A stretch of 64,000 bases of DNA from Balanoglossus misakiensis (Eukaryota; Hemichordata). Shown here one piece after another: positions 25,470-36,300 of this stretch. The notes beneath the pieces are model-generated. The model was given only the letters and a program-made list of their open reading frames with translations. It made no database searches and had not been told where the DNA came from. Within the stretch, counting starts at the first letter, position 1, and the number at the start of each line of letters is the position of its first letter. The stretch is taken from positions 1,240,001 through 1,304,000 of the forward strand of contig CM082590.2 of assembly GCA_040954595.2 (NCBI GenBank), in the 5' to 3' direction. The position numbers were made by a program, and so were the translations under genes.

Positions 25470-26460
25470 GTCACCTGTGACACCGTACCTGCGTAACTCT
25501 ATTATGTGCATGCGTAATTGTGGGGTCAATGAAAGGGATGCTAGCGTGGTATTTGTTGCACATGGATCAATATGAAGTCCGATTTTCCTGTCAAGTTGTG
25601 GGCGACCTTATGTGACATTTCACCTACTTTTGCTTAGTGAATAACAGCAGATGCATGCAGCTTTGGCGTGGTGGGGGGGGGGGGGGGATATACGGATGGG
25701 ACCATAATGATATACCAAAGGCGGGGTCACCTGTTGCACCTGCCTATGTCATTGATTTTGTACATTTAATTGGACACTAACCAACAGGGCGATATGTGTG
25801 GTTTTTGTTCCACAGGGACGAATGTAAGTGTCAGTTTGTTTTTGCCCAAATGTATAAGGTGATTTGGATGACCTCTGTCGTACAGTGCCATATCTCAGCA
25901 CGTTGTACAGGTGCAGCTTTGGTATTTGGAGGGATGAAACTATCATAAAATGCCAAATACAATGGGATACCTGTGACACCTGCTTGATTCATGTATTACG
26001 TGTATACCTAATGGTAGGCAAAGTGAAAGGGCTGCAAATGTAGGATTTGTTGCACATGAAATAAGCAGGAATGAAAAAATTTTGTCAAATATTTGGGTGA
26101 CCTCAGGTGTCCATTGACCTGCTTTCCATTATGTTAGCATGCACATCATATATAGCCAGGTGTTTGGAGGGGTAGGGTAGGACCCTCTGCGTCATGAAAT
26201 GCTAAATTCCTGGGACCACCTGTAACTTACTTGCGAAACTCATTATTATGGCCATATATAATTTGACCAACCCAAAGGGCGAGGATTTTCCGTTGTCTTG
26301 AATGTGAACCAAATAAGAATCCTAATGTTTGGCCCAATTTTTGGGTACCCTCACCTGACCTTTGAAGTACTTACTGAAGTACTTACAACGGAGAAGTTCA
26401 CCTTTGGTTGTTGTGTTTTTACTTGTAGGACATGCATTTCGGGTGGTTGCCTACTTCCCC
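25470..26460 (+). repeat. Four diverged tandem repeats of about 245 bp
   Basis: The motif CACCTGTNRCACC marks repeat starts near 25473, 25729, 25970 and 26217, at spacings of 241-256. Each repeat also contains a TTTGTTGCACATG-like word and a GGTGACCT-like word in the same order. Divergence is high, so the array is old compared with the surrounding units. A run of about 16 G at 25673-25688 lies in the first repeat. Confidence 0.55.
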
Positions 26461-26987
26461 ATATCTCAACATCGAGAGCAAATACAGCCTACGCATTTGA
26501 ATGGTACAACCCTGAATGGATTCTAATGGTTATTAACTCTATGCTTGGGCCCCTTCAATGCTGCTTGCAGCTTTAATTCATGTTGGGGTTTGTAATATAA
26601 GTGGAGTAATTAGCACGTGGAAACATTATGATGCGATGCCAAACGCCAGTCCATGGAAGTCTCAAATTGTATATTTCTTGGCAGCGTGGCTCACTTTTCA
26701 CACATGCCATTCATACATGCCATTTGCGGCAGTAATCGGACAAAAATTCATTTTGCAGCAGAATTCATGTTATCGCCGGCTGAGTTGTAAAGTATTAATG
26801 TTATGTATGGTTCAATTGGAGAGTAAAGCGAATTTGGTAATGTTAGGCGTTACGATATATCGACTTCCGAGTTGATTTTTTCGACTGATGATTAAATAAT
26901 GCAACAGCCACTGCACGTCATGATGGATCCCCGAAAGGATCCCGATTCTTCGCTCAGATTTAAAAAAAAAGAAAAACTGAATGTCTG

Positions 26988-29092
26988 TTAGAATATGTCA
27001 TTGATATGTAACCGTTTATTCAAATTATAGATAGTATAGATAGAGTTACAGATTATATAGTGTGACAAAAGATTTCTTATAATTTCAGACGTTGTATCAT
27101 GACTTGTCCCTGAATCCTCTGCATCTGTGTTTTCTGTGAAATGTAAACGTCGTGCAGCCCTTGGTGTTGAATGTTCATTGGCCTATAAGAAAATATTGGA
27201 ATTACAATATCATACTACATTCAAACCCTGGCAATAGAGGAACAACAGGCCAGGAAAGCATGACAGCAGTGAAAATAGAATTAATGTAAATCTGAGAAAT
27301 ACAGACTAATAGTCAATGTCAATTGTTAATTTATCCCTTGACATATCAGATTGGATATATTTTATCCTCTTATTTTAAAAGTTATTTTTCCTTGTGTAAT
27401 GTTCAGGTGGCAAACTTTTAAGAGATTATTTTTAGTATTAATTTCATTGTTGTTAAAAGAGGTTAACTTACGGTTGAACTGTTATCAGCCTCTATTTCAT
27501 TTTTCCACTGTAGTATTTTCGTGTCATGAGATTTCTTTATTGAGTCTACCAGGGACCTAGTGGATGTCTTCGAAAGGCAGATACCAAGCTTGTTGAAGCA
27601 CTGGAAAAGCTGGATGGTAATAAATAATATTGTATAGGATTTCATAAATTTATCACAGCATAGAGGCATTTCATACAGGATTTGTTATAGGCTCATGTTT
27701 AACTACTGATTTAGACATTGTATCTTAAGTGCCACATGCTTTCATATTTTTAAGGAAGAACTTGTTAGATAATTTTTTAACCCTTGTACATGTACATCCA
27801 GACAAAAAAATCAATCGCATTTACTGTCCAGGTAGCAAATTAAGCAAATGTCAATAAAAACATATCAGTTTATTCCTGCAAAACCAAGACTGATGCTAAA
27901 AATGATTATTTTCATAACATCCAGTACATAAAATTCATATTTACTCACTTTATCACTACATCCATTTTGCTACATCTGCACGGAGTTAACACCGACTAAA
28001 AATTTAAATTTTTGTGGTGTTCTTGCATGCAACAATCCCATCAGAATGGAACCAAACCTGGCAACAGAGCATGATGAACCACTCCTGTAACAAGGGAACA
28101 GATGTGTTGATTAAATATATAGAAGAAATACTGACACAGCTTCATTCTCAGTCAAAAATATGCATTCATGTATTTTTAGACTACCAATATCTGGGGTTGT
28201 ACACCTGTCCTATATTGCTGCATAATGTTTTTATTTTAGTACAGTAAGCTAGTAAGCTACAATCAATTGGATTCCCCAGTCACTTTTAGGCATCTCCAGT
28301 ATGTCATCATAACTATGTGAGTAATAACAAAAAATGATAGTTCCCTAAATTCAGCAAAAACACTTAATGTAAAAGAAGATTACGTGCTTTGTTTGCCTTG
28401 TCACCATGGACGTAATGCAAGCAAATGTTGCAGGAACTTCCTTCTTTAGTTGATTTATTACATCTCCCCAACTAAAAGAAGACAAATTTTCAATTGTTAC
28501 AGGCTTGGCAAGTGGTGTTTCTTTTTTTTTTGAGTACTCTCTCATTTCCTTTTTGATCATATTTGCTGCAACTTTGAGTATGGCATTTCTTGCTGGTTTG
28601 CTTTTCTTGACCAGGATGTTAAACGCCTGGAGATATTGGGATCTCAGCAGTTTCTTAACGACACTCCCACGGTTGGATATAATCTAATAAGAATACTTAC
28701 ACCCTTTACTGGTGTACCAAGTTTCCTTCTCTTTGGTGAAAGACCAATTGGAGACCTGTAACTCTCATCGGGCATTTTTTTGAGAGCAGAGCTTGCTTGC
28801 TCCTGCTGTCGGAAAAGGCGCGGCTAGTCTCATCATAATTTTTGCCTGATGAGTGTAGCTTTGCCAGAACTCTGGCACAGGGCAAACACAAGTATCGTGG
28901 TTTTCCTGGCGTAAGGATTACATGAAATTCACGTTCAATAACTTCTATGCCCGGTTGGCTGGAGTGGGGCAATTTTGCGTCCACAGATTTTCTTTGTAGA
29001 GTTTTTTGTTTGGGGGCAAATTTAACACCACAATTAATGCATTCCTCCATGGCTACTGAAAGTGTATAGCGAAGGATGATGGGATTTTGCAT
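26988..29092 (-). pseudogene. Gene A, unit 4 copy (exon 1 frameshift and intron 1 deletion)
   Basis: Exons 2 (28683-28384), 3 (27609-27472) and 4 (27182-26988) keep length and phase. Exon 1 (29092 to about 28694) has the short 7-T run, and a deletion fuses its 3' part directly to the exon 2 acceptor region. Intron 1, the exon 1 donor and the last exon 1 codons are gone. This copy cannot give the normal product. Confidence 0.55.
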
Positions 29093-29860
29093 GTTAATGA
29101 CGTTTAATTAGCACTTAAGAAAGCCAGACAGAGACAGACACTACCATAAAACCATAAATCAATTAACTTTACTAGAAGTATCCAATATCAAATGTCCAAA
29201 TTACATGTCAGAAGCTTTGAACATTTTAGTTTAGTTTATTTTGTATTTATTTCACATCGAATATAATTACAGTATATTTAATTAATGTATACAACTTTTT
29301 AAAGGTAAAAGTATACATATTTTTCCCCGTTAACTTCGGTATTAAAATATATTGAAAAAAATTTCGGTCCGATGCTCTTTTGTTTGCCAGATCCGAGCTG
29401 GCCGTGATCTGTGATGCGGTGGCTGATGGGTAAACTCGTTGTATTTCAGTATGGCATTCTCCGGGTAAACACGGAAGTGCAACAAAGCTTCAGAAAACGA
29501 GCGTTTTTTGTCGTTATGATAGCTGGTCAAAGTTGATCGCCTCATTTCTGGGGTCGCTTAGAGGTAGAGGTAAGCTGGGAAAGGATTTTTCCCTCGATAA
29601 ATTCGAATTTCCGAAAAACAGCTGCGGTCCGGATCCGGACCGCAGAAGCACCAGTTTTTTCTATGTCGCCTTGCAGGGCTGTGGGTGGAGGCCATGTAAC
29701 GCCGGGAACACACAGAGCTGTACGCAGGGCTATGGGAGTGTGAGATTCTTTTATTCCCTCCACACAGGATATATCAAAGTAAGCTGTACTAATTCACCTA
29801 TTAATTGTAAACAATGATCTTCCGAACTCAACAGTAGCAAATGCCATAATAGATACGTAC

Positions 29861-29967
29861 CAGCACTTGTCAAGTGGTTGCGAACCAGAAATAAACTCTT
29901 TGGTGTTGGGTTCATTCTGTTTTCCACTTCTCGACGATCTGGTCCGCAGCGTATACGCTTCATCCAT
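29861..29967 (-). CDS. Candidate first exon b0 (unit 5)
   Basis: Copy with start and donor preserved. Rearrangement has put it upstream (in + coordinates) of b2 and b1, so it no longer lies 5' of them on the minus strand. Confidence 0.3.
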
Positions 29968-30441
29968 TGTGTGCAGTATGGTTAACGGTCACTGCGTGCT
30001 GTGTCAGTGACTATTGCGCCACCAAGTGGATGACACTGTATAGTCTCGGTTTATACCCAGACCCCTCTGCTTCCTCCGTTGGACACTCCAGAAAGAGGAT
30101 TAATTGACAAAAGATAAGGTTTGTGGAACAAATCGGTGCGCCAAAATGAGCCGTCTCGTATAAACTGAGGACGCTAATTCATGTTGGGGTTTATAATATA
30201 AGTAGAGTAATTAACACGTGGATACATTAGGCCAAAAAAAAAAAACAGTTTTGTTTAGCGTCCAAGCAAAATCTCAAAATTGATGCGGTGACGCGGCTTC
30301 TTGTTCACTGTTCAGAGTTCAGTTTTTATGCTCAGTCACTTGGCGATTTTCTGAATATTTTTCTCTTCCGTTTGAGATACTTTGGCCGGGTACTGTAACA
30401 AAGTTCACACGTTGGATACACATCGGCAGCCCTCTCTCCAG

Positions 30442-31242
30442 TTACCAGTAGACCATCATGACTAGCACATATACAGTTGGCAGGATATGATTCTGGTTTC
30501 CTTCGGATATGTTGTATTCCAAAGCTGAGCCACATGTATAGTCTATGTCTTCCAAGGCAGTTACCAGGTTTAGCAATTCATTTGCTTTCAATTTCTTTGC
30601 ACTGTGCAAAACTCTTGGTCTGTCACATTCTCCACACTTGACAGTACACCTGACTCTACCAGCTGTCTGTGCACTGGGACTGAATGGTACACCATGGCTT
30701 TCATTCTTCTGCTTTTCAAGAGAAGGTCGTTGGCTTTCATTGGTGAGTGTTCCATACACTTCAGCAAATGGCTTGTAGTGGTCTTTGTCATCAGCCAACA
30801 TTGGGTCAGGAAGGAAGTGTAACTCTTCAAACTTCTCTGCAGGAAGTCTGGGTGGTTTGTGAAATCTGCATACCAAGCTGCTACACTTTTTTACACTGAA
30901 TGAATAATTCCTGCTCTGACAGTGATCTTCATAGAACTTGGCTAGGTTTTCTGATTTCTGCGCTTCTTTCTTTGTTACCTTTATGTGTACAGCCGGGTCT
31001 ATTTGATGAAGGCTGTTCTCTAGATCCTGGATTTCCTGGCTGTCATATACGGGCGACCGTAATTACTACTAAATATTCCAGAAACATATGATAGATACTA
31101 GCTTGTGAGTGATATGATAGACTGTACGCTTACTTACCATCAACGGATTCTCCACCATCTTCAAATCGATGCCTTATTTGTCTATGTGATGCCTCCAACA
31201 GTCTGCCAAATTCATCATACTTTTTGCACACTTCCGAACATT
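30442..31242 (-). pseudogene. Gene B exons b1 and b2, unit 5 copy
   Basis: Exon b1 starts at 31242 and b2 ends at 30442. One substitution changes the HFFPDP motif to HFLPDP. The alternative frame below the stop has a small insertion (near 30405-30412) not seen in other copies. The fragment sits here without the usual downstream head of the unit, because unit 5 is reshuffled. Confidence 0.45.
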
Positions 31243-31368
31243 CTGGAATAACAAGGCATCATGAACCACACTGTAAAACTGCTTATGCAATACAGTGCTT
31301 TCTCACACTCTTGGCCGCTGAGAGTGTGGGATAGAAAGTGTGGGATCAGATCTATCCCACACTCTGTG

Positions 31369-31816
31369 TTAAACCCCGGTGCGGGGTATAAAAGACCCCC
31401 CAAATCAGTGGTGAATCTTAATGCCGTTTGACTGACAACAGACAACACCAACGATCTTGGCTCTATGAAAATCGGCCCAAACAGGTCCAAGCATAAAGAA
31501 TTACACCACACGACGACAGTAGTTGGCTTTATAAGCACACACAACATAAAGTTATCGACGAAAGAGTACACGAGCTTTTGAAACAACGATGATTTTGGGA
31601 GAAATCTGGTTTCAGTGCTTTTCAGAAGCGTCCCTGGGAAACAATAACCACGCCATTCAAACAGCTGTCAATCGCGTAGAGGTGTAAAGTGTTCAATTAT
31701 TTTCTATGTACATGAGATCAATTACACAGTCATTATGCACGACGACCACTCCCAAATAAACAACTATACAAACACACGTTAATCCGAACCCCGGTACTTT
31801 CCGCACCGGGGTTTAA
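31369..31816. mobile_element. TTAA-flanked foldback element (unit 5)
   Basis: Second copy, also 448 bp with the same termini and the TATAAAAG at 31387-31394. It differs from the unit 1 copy by only a few bases, so it was carried by the tandem duplication and is not an independent insertion. Confidence 0.6.
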
Positions 31817-31846
31817 TGCGCACACAGACAACTTTTATCTGGCACC

Positions 31847-31916
31847 AATCTGATTAAAATCAGATGTAGGGAACGGCGACTTGGGTTTTTTATGCTGTCG
31901 CCTCACACTACATCTG
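31847..31916. repeat. Compound stem-loop element (unit 5)
   Basis: Same module as at 3331-3400, in the same context just to the right of the TTAA element. Both stems are conserved. Confidence 0.6.
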
Positions 31917-32391
31917 ACCAACTCTCACTGAAGCTCCCGTTGAAATCTCGCATTCGGACCCGGCCAATTAGTTGGCGTGTTACGCCGACCAAAGAATTCC
32001 ACTGGGAGATGGGAGAATTTTTTTTGTTGACTTTAAGTACCGCACAGAATACGACAGATTGGCTTTCTCTTGTGAACAATTACATGTAATCCCATGATAT
32101 CTTTCTTTGTTTGGCGTCATCGTATACGAGTGGTTTTCGCAGAGCAGTGCAACGTCGAGCTGTAGCCATATACAAATGATGAACTGTCGCTGATCATTCA
32201 TAAACTCTCCTAACAAGTCGTCATGTTCACCATCGTAGTCATGCCGCCAGTCGGGAAAATGACGTACACTGTACTTCATGTAAAAGTTTATAACAAAGTA
32301 AACCAAATTTCACTGCCATGTATTCCAAAACCATTAATAATGAGACAGGGTTTTAAAATAACGCTAACTTCGGCTATGGAAGGTCAAGTCA

Positions 32392-32644
32392 CAGCTCTGC
32401 GTACAGGTCTATGTGTTCCAGCATAGCCGAATTCGTCCCCTGCAAGGCCCCATAGACAAAACTGGTGCGTCTGCGGTCGAGGTCCGGACCCGGACGCAGC
32501 TTTTTCGTTCGAAATTCGATTTTATCGAAGCAAAATCCTTTCCCTGTCTAATTCTACCTCCTAACCGACTCCAAATATGATGCGATTAACTTCTTCTAAC
32601 GTTCGTGTAACGCCGGGAAAACACAGACCTGTACGCAGAGCTAG
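32392..32644. mobile_element. hAT-like MITE (unit 5, left palindrome arm)
   Basis: Full-length copy with both TCAAGTCA target copies (32384-32391 and 32645-32652). It lies in the left arm of the large inverted repeat. Confidence 0.65.
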
Positions 32645-32710
32645 TCAAGTCAGTGCAGTCGGTCTGTACACTCTGGTGATCATGGCGACAGAATCTCTCC
32701 CTGTTAGATC

Positions 32711-32778
32711 AATCTGATTAAAATCAGATGTAGGGAACGGCGACGTGTTTTTGTATGCTGTCGCCTACACTACATCTG
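32711..32778. repeat. Compound stem-loop element (inside the large palindrome)
   Basis: Third copy of the module, in the spacer of the large inverted repeat and separated from the TTAA element. The loop differs (GTGTTTTTGTATG) and one stem-flanking base is lost, but the CAGATGTAG/CTACATCTG and GGCGAC/GTCGCC pairings remain. Confidence 0.55.
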
Positions 32779-33132
32779 ACCAACTCCCACTGCAGCTCCC
32801 GTTGAAATGTACGGGATTTACTGGGCCAGTAAGCCAATCAGAAGGCGCCTTATAGCAAAGGATAGGCATCCCACATTATCACATGACCTGGCCTTGCGGT
32901 TGTTACCACGTATCCCACGCGCGAGAGTCGAATCAGTGTTGGGAATGGTTTCGATCCAGTTCAGCGTTACTTAACCTCTATATTCCACCGGCCAACGAAA
33001 TGTATAAGACGTGGCAACAAGTCGCAGTAAAATTGTTAGAGAATCGATTACATTTGTGTAAGGCCGTCACAGGGAGAGATTCTGTTGCCATGATCACCAG
33101 AGTGTACCGACCGACCGACTGCACTGACTTGA

Positions 33133-33384
33133 CTAGCTCTGCGTACAGGTCTGTGTTTTCCCGGCGTTACACGAACGTTAGAAGAAGTTAATCACATCAT
33201 ATTTGGAGTCGGTTAGGAGGTAGAAGTAGACAGGGAAAGGATTTTGCTTCGATAAATCAAATTTCGACCGAAAAAGCTGCGTCCGGGTCCGGACCTCGAC
33301 CGCAGACGCACCAGTTTTGTCTATGGGGCCTTGCAGGGGACGAATTCGGCTATGCTGGAACACATAGACCTGTACGCAGAGCTG
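33133..33384. mobile_element. hAT-like MITE (inverted, right palindrome arm)
   Basis: Same element in reverse orientation, with the target copies reading TGACTTGA at 33125-33132 and 33385-33392. Because the target copies are inverted too, the whole neighbourhood was inverted and duplicated; the MITE did not transpose again. Confidence 0.65.
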
Positions 33385-33637
33385 TGACTTGACCTTCCAT
33401 AGCCGAAGTTAGCGTTATTTTAAAATCTTGTCTCATTATTAATGGTTTTGGAATACATGGCAGTGAAATTTGGTTTACTTTTTTATAAACTTTTACATGA
33501 AGTACAGTGTATGTCATTTTCCCGACTGGCGGCATGACTACGATGGTGAACATGATGACTTGTTAGGAGAGTTTATGAATGATCAGCGACAGTTCATCAT
33601 TTGTATATGGCTACAGCTCGACGTTGCACTGCTCAAC

Positions 33638-33961
33638 ATTGAGTGAAGATCTGACTGAACAATCTGCAAAAAATAACTAATTGAAATATATTTAAATTTT
33701 GAAATAATCCAAAAATATACCTTCTGTTGTAATTTCTAAGCATACTGGTTATACACAGACCTTTAGAAAACGTTGTCTCTTTATCAACTTGTGAAATGTG
33801 TTAAAGTGACTAAAGAATTCAAATTTGTTAAACGTTGAAAATTTCTAAAATTTATTCAAACTTCAAAGCTCCCCCCTAACGTATTTTTGCCAAATCAATA
33901 ACTAACTTTACTAAGTATATTCAAAACTTAGTGTTTCTTTGATCTATATTGAATGTCATTG
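33638..33961. other. AT-rich spacer, no gene seen
   Basis: AT-rich sequence between the inverted repeat and the microsatellite. No open frame, repeat or splice-site pair stands out. Confidence 0.6.
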
Positions 33962-34181
33962 TACAATACAATACAATACAATACAATACAATACAATACA
34001 ATACAATACAATACAATACAATACAATACAATACAATACAATACAATACAATACAATACAATACAATACAATACAATACAATACAATTCAATACAATTCA
34101 ATGCAAATAATACAATACAATACAATACAATACAATACAATACAATACAATACAATACAATACAATACAATACAATACAAT
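33962..34181 (+). repeat. (ACAAT)n pentanucleotide microsatellite
   Basis: About 220 bp of ACAAT repeats with an interruption at 34085-34110 (ATTCAATACAATTCAATGCA). The pentamer contains no stop codon in any frame on either strand, so it yields artificial open frames of 76-101 codons (Thr-Ile-Gln-Tyr-Asn or Ile-Val-Leu-Tyr-Cys). These are not genes. Confidence 0.95.
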
Positions 34182-34322
34182 AAATGACAATGGCTTTTGA
34201 GCTCTTCAATAGGCAAAATTGCCATGGAAACAAACAAGATGTTGATGACTCTGACTATTCAAGGATTATCTCTAATCCGAAGTAGTAGGTTATGCAGTGT
34301 TCCTGAGCGAAAAAGCCCCAGT

Positions 34323-34524
34323 TTATGTGAAAACAACCTCCTCTGCAACCATGTAGATTTGCTGATATTTATAATTTGGTGGTGCCTCTCCACCCAGGTG
34401 TAGCATGCCAGTGCCAGGTTGAATATACTCTCGTAAGCCATCATAGAGTACCCAAGCCTTGTGTTTCCTGATAATGCTAATGAAGTGACTGCCATCTCCA
34501 AGTGTGCAAGCAAAGGGTGAGTAC
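34323..34524 (-). CDS. Last exon: peptidase C-terminus with candidate catalytic His
   Basis: The acceptor CTTTTTTGTAG ends at 34525. Spliced in phase to the preceding exon it reads YSPFACTLGDGSHFISII, then KAWVLYDGLREYIQPG, and ends QQIYMVAEEVVFT with TAA at 34325-34323. A His followed by hydrophobic residues, then Trp-x-x-Tyr-Asp-Gly, is the usual His-box layout of USP/Ulp-like peptidases. The exon is intact. The longer open frame at 34513-34259 is an out-of-phase shadow. Confidence 0.6.
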
Positions 34525-34858
34525 CTACAAAAAAGTAAGACAGGTAAACTAAATAGTAGTAATGGATTTTATAATGGTTTTAAAGACTTAGTTAGAGGCA
34601 TTTGTTTGAACTTTCCTATCTCAAGATATTGAATATAAATCATGTGAAAAGACACCGTCACTGGTGGGTTTTAATCCTTTAAGAAAAAAAATATCTGACC
34701 ATATGATACATAATATATTTCCAAATTTTAATTGCCACAAAAGTTGAAGCAAAAACATTCATTTCTTGGGCATCATGGTAAAAATTTTAACTTTGTCATG
34801 TGTGTACAACACAGCTCAAAAATTTCTTGTAGTTGTGGACGGTAGCTCCAAATCTTAC

Positions 34859-35021
34859 CACTTATCCTGAACTTGTATTCTTTCTGGTATTTCCTTAATG
34901 GACTTTAACCTCTGACCTGTTTCTGATGGATATGATGCATCAATGATTATGAGTGGTAGCATTCCTGATTGTAAATATAACATCTGTCATCTGCATCACT
35001 CCTGGACAGTAATGACAAACC
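34859..35021 (-). pseudogene. Peptidase-domain exon 3 (one frameshift)
   Basis: The acceptor TTTCATGTAG and donor GTAAGAT are good. The start reads VCHYCPGVMQMTDVIF, a CxxC pair. The end reads MLPLIIIDASYPSETGQRLK and IPERIQVQDKW in a frame one base off. A single-base insertion or deletion near 34960-34980 explains it. Confidence 0.5.
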
Positions 35022-35345
35022 CTACATGAAAGAAGTATGAAGACTTTTTAAATGATTCCATTACATTGTACATTTTTGGGAAAAATTTTGATGTTAAAAT
35101 CTAAATTGATTAGATATCTTCAAGAAGAAGGGATAGTTCCTTTCATTTATTATTATGCTCACTCTTCTGAGTGTCATCATAAAGTCAAACATTACTTGGT
35201 GATGTTTCATCACCTTTCTAGTTGTCCATAATGTAATATGTTGTTACATTTTTTATTCACCATTATCCATAGTGCCATATGACTTCAACGTGAGCTAGTT
35301 TAACACAGAAACATATATGTCAAATAAAACATAATATTGTCTTAC

Positions 35346-35534
35346 CGTTTCTGTGAAATCCATGTTCCTTCATGGTCAACCAGTTCATCAAATACAACTT
35401 TTTGTGTCTGTCTCTCTTCAGATGGCTCATCAACAGTCTGTGTGCATTTTTTGCCCTGGTTGTCAACACCCATCCAGTTGTTTATGGCTGCCTGTAGATA
35501 ACCACTGTTGCCCTTTGGAATGGACGTCACATCA
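35346..35534 (-). CDS. Peptidase-domain exon 2
   Basis: The acceptor ACATTTCAG ends at 35535 and the donor GTAAG starts at 35345. The phase (2 in, 2 out) fits both neighbours. It reads DVTSIPKGNSGYLQAAINNW and then a polar, Gln/Glu-rich stretch ending EGTWISQK, with no lesion. Confidence 0.55.
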
Positions 35535-35888
35535 CTGAAATGTGGAAATTATTGTCAGCTTTTTCAAGTAAGTGACGAATTAGTTGAAAATGCTCAGAGA
35601 ATTAAAGCCACTTGTTTTGTGATTACAGTACAGTTCTCAGAATGTATCAATATTTTAAAATTAATTTTAAGTGAGTGGAAAACCAGAAGTGAGTAAAAAT
35701 CTTGGATGTAAAATCAATCTCTGTTGGTGGTAACAGGCATTTTCATCCAGTGCGTCTTAACCTCATATGGTACAGTTCAAATTTAATTACTAACTGATAT
35801 GACTAGAATTTAGAATTTAAAATTTCAAACATGATATTTAATCATAAAAAACTTGTGATTCTGTGTACCATTAGTAAGCATTTCTTAC

Positions 35889-36300
35889 CACAAAGTTGGC
35901 AAGGTGTATAGTTGTGTTGTTATTCTTCTTGGACAGGTCACTTCAGAACATGTCCATGTCATGGTTATACTTTGGTTGACATCTAGAATTGGCTGCATAT
36001 ACGTTACTTCAGCACCCCAGTAGTTCCATGTCTCTCCAATTTTCTGCACTTTAAACTGTTTCAGCCATTCAGCTTTCCCTTTAAACCATTGCTGCTGCAG
36101 GAAGTATACATCTTCTGCAAGGTTTTGTTGACCGGATTATTATTATTGAGAAACCATTGGAGGACATCAGATCGATGGCAGAATAACATGTGATGTATCA
36201 TCAGCATGTTGTCAGCAGGACATGTGTTTGTCATGGTAATCTTTCTGGAATCCTTGTTGCTCACACACCAACCACCCCATGGTAAGCACCATTTCACCAT
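35889..36300 (-). pseudogene. Peptidase exon with candidate catalytic Cys
   Basis: Contains ITMTNTCPADNMLMIHHMLF. The NTCxxDN pattern followed by a hydrophobic helix is how USP- and Ulp-type cysteine peptidases present the catalytic Cys. The frame then changes (near 36075) to FKGKAEWLKQFKVQKIGETW and TWTCSEVTCPRRITTQLY and ends at a good donor (GTAAGAA) at 35888, phase 2. A frame change near 36260 separates it from the core. Confidence 0.5.

Larger units (their letters stand above)
24529..26573. mobile_element. Private 2,045-bp insertion in unit 4
   Basis: Present only in unit 4. The target TAATT is duplicated on both sides (24524-24528 and 26574-26578), and the empty site is readable in units 1-3 as GACGCTAATTCATG. 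The left end is a foldback and the right half is a set of diverged tandem repeats. No transposase frame is visible. It is a non-autonomous element of unknown class. Confidence 0.6.
22346..29142 (+). repeat. Tandem unit 4 (6,797 bp, rearranged)
   Basis: Copy with three large differences. The block carrying gene B exons b1 and b2 is deleted, with the join near 24138. A private 2,045-bp insertion sits at 24529-26573. About 380 bp spanning intron 1 and the 3' end of gene A exon 1 is deleted near 28694. The gene B join is shared with the left part of unit 5, so units 4 and 5 probably descend from one rearranged ancestor. Confidence 0.9.
29143..32652 (+). repeat. Tandem unit 5 (partial, reshuffled)
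   Basis: Incomplete copy. The head (29143-29278) skips about 1.1 kb and joins sequence equivalent to unit 1 position about 1275. The unit-4-type join near 29802 follows. Near 30235 it jumps back to the gene B block (equivalent to unit 1 about 1797-4133), which includes the TTAA element and hAT-like MITE missing from units 2 and 3. No gene A is present. It stops at the MITE target duplication (32645-32652), where the inverted repeat begins. Confidence 0.85.
32143..33637. repeat. Large inverted repeat, about 560-bp arms and 370-bp spacer
   Basis: The left arm (32143-32705) and right arm (33077-33637) are reverse complements with few differences. Both contain the hAT-like MITE and its target copies. 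The spacer (32706-33076) holds the third stem-loop module and unique sequence. The array of direct 6.4-kb units ends here. Confidence 0.8.

Noticed and set aside
33928-34233. Open frames of 76-101 codons on both strands
   Set aside because: They are the ACAAT microsatellite, which has no stop in any frame.
34259-34513. 84-codon minus frame as the last peptidase exon
   Set aside because: The acceptor and upstream exon phase require a different frame, which carries the His box and its own stop.
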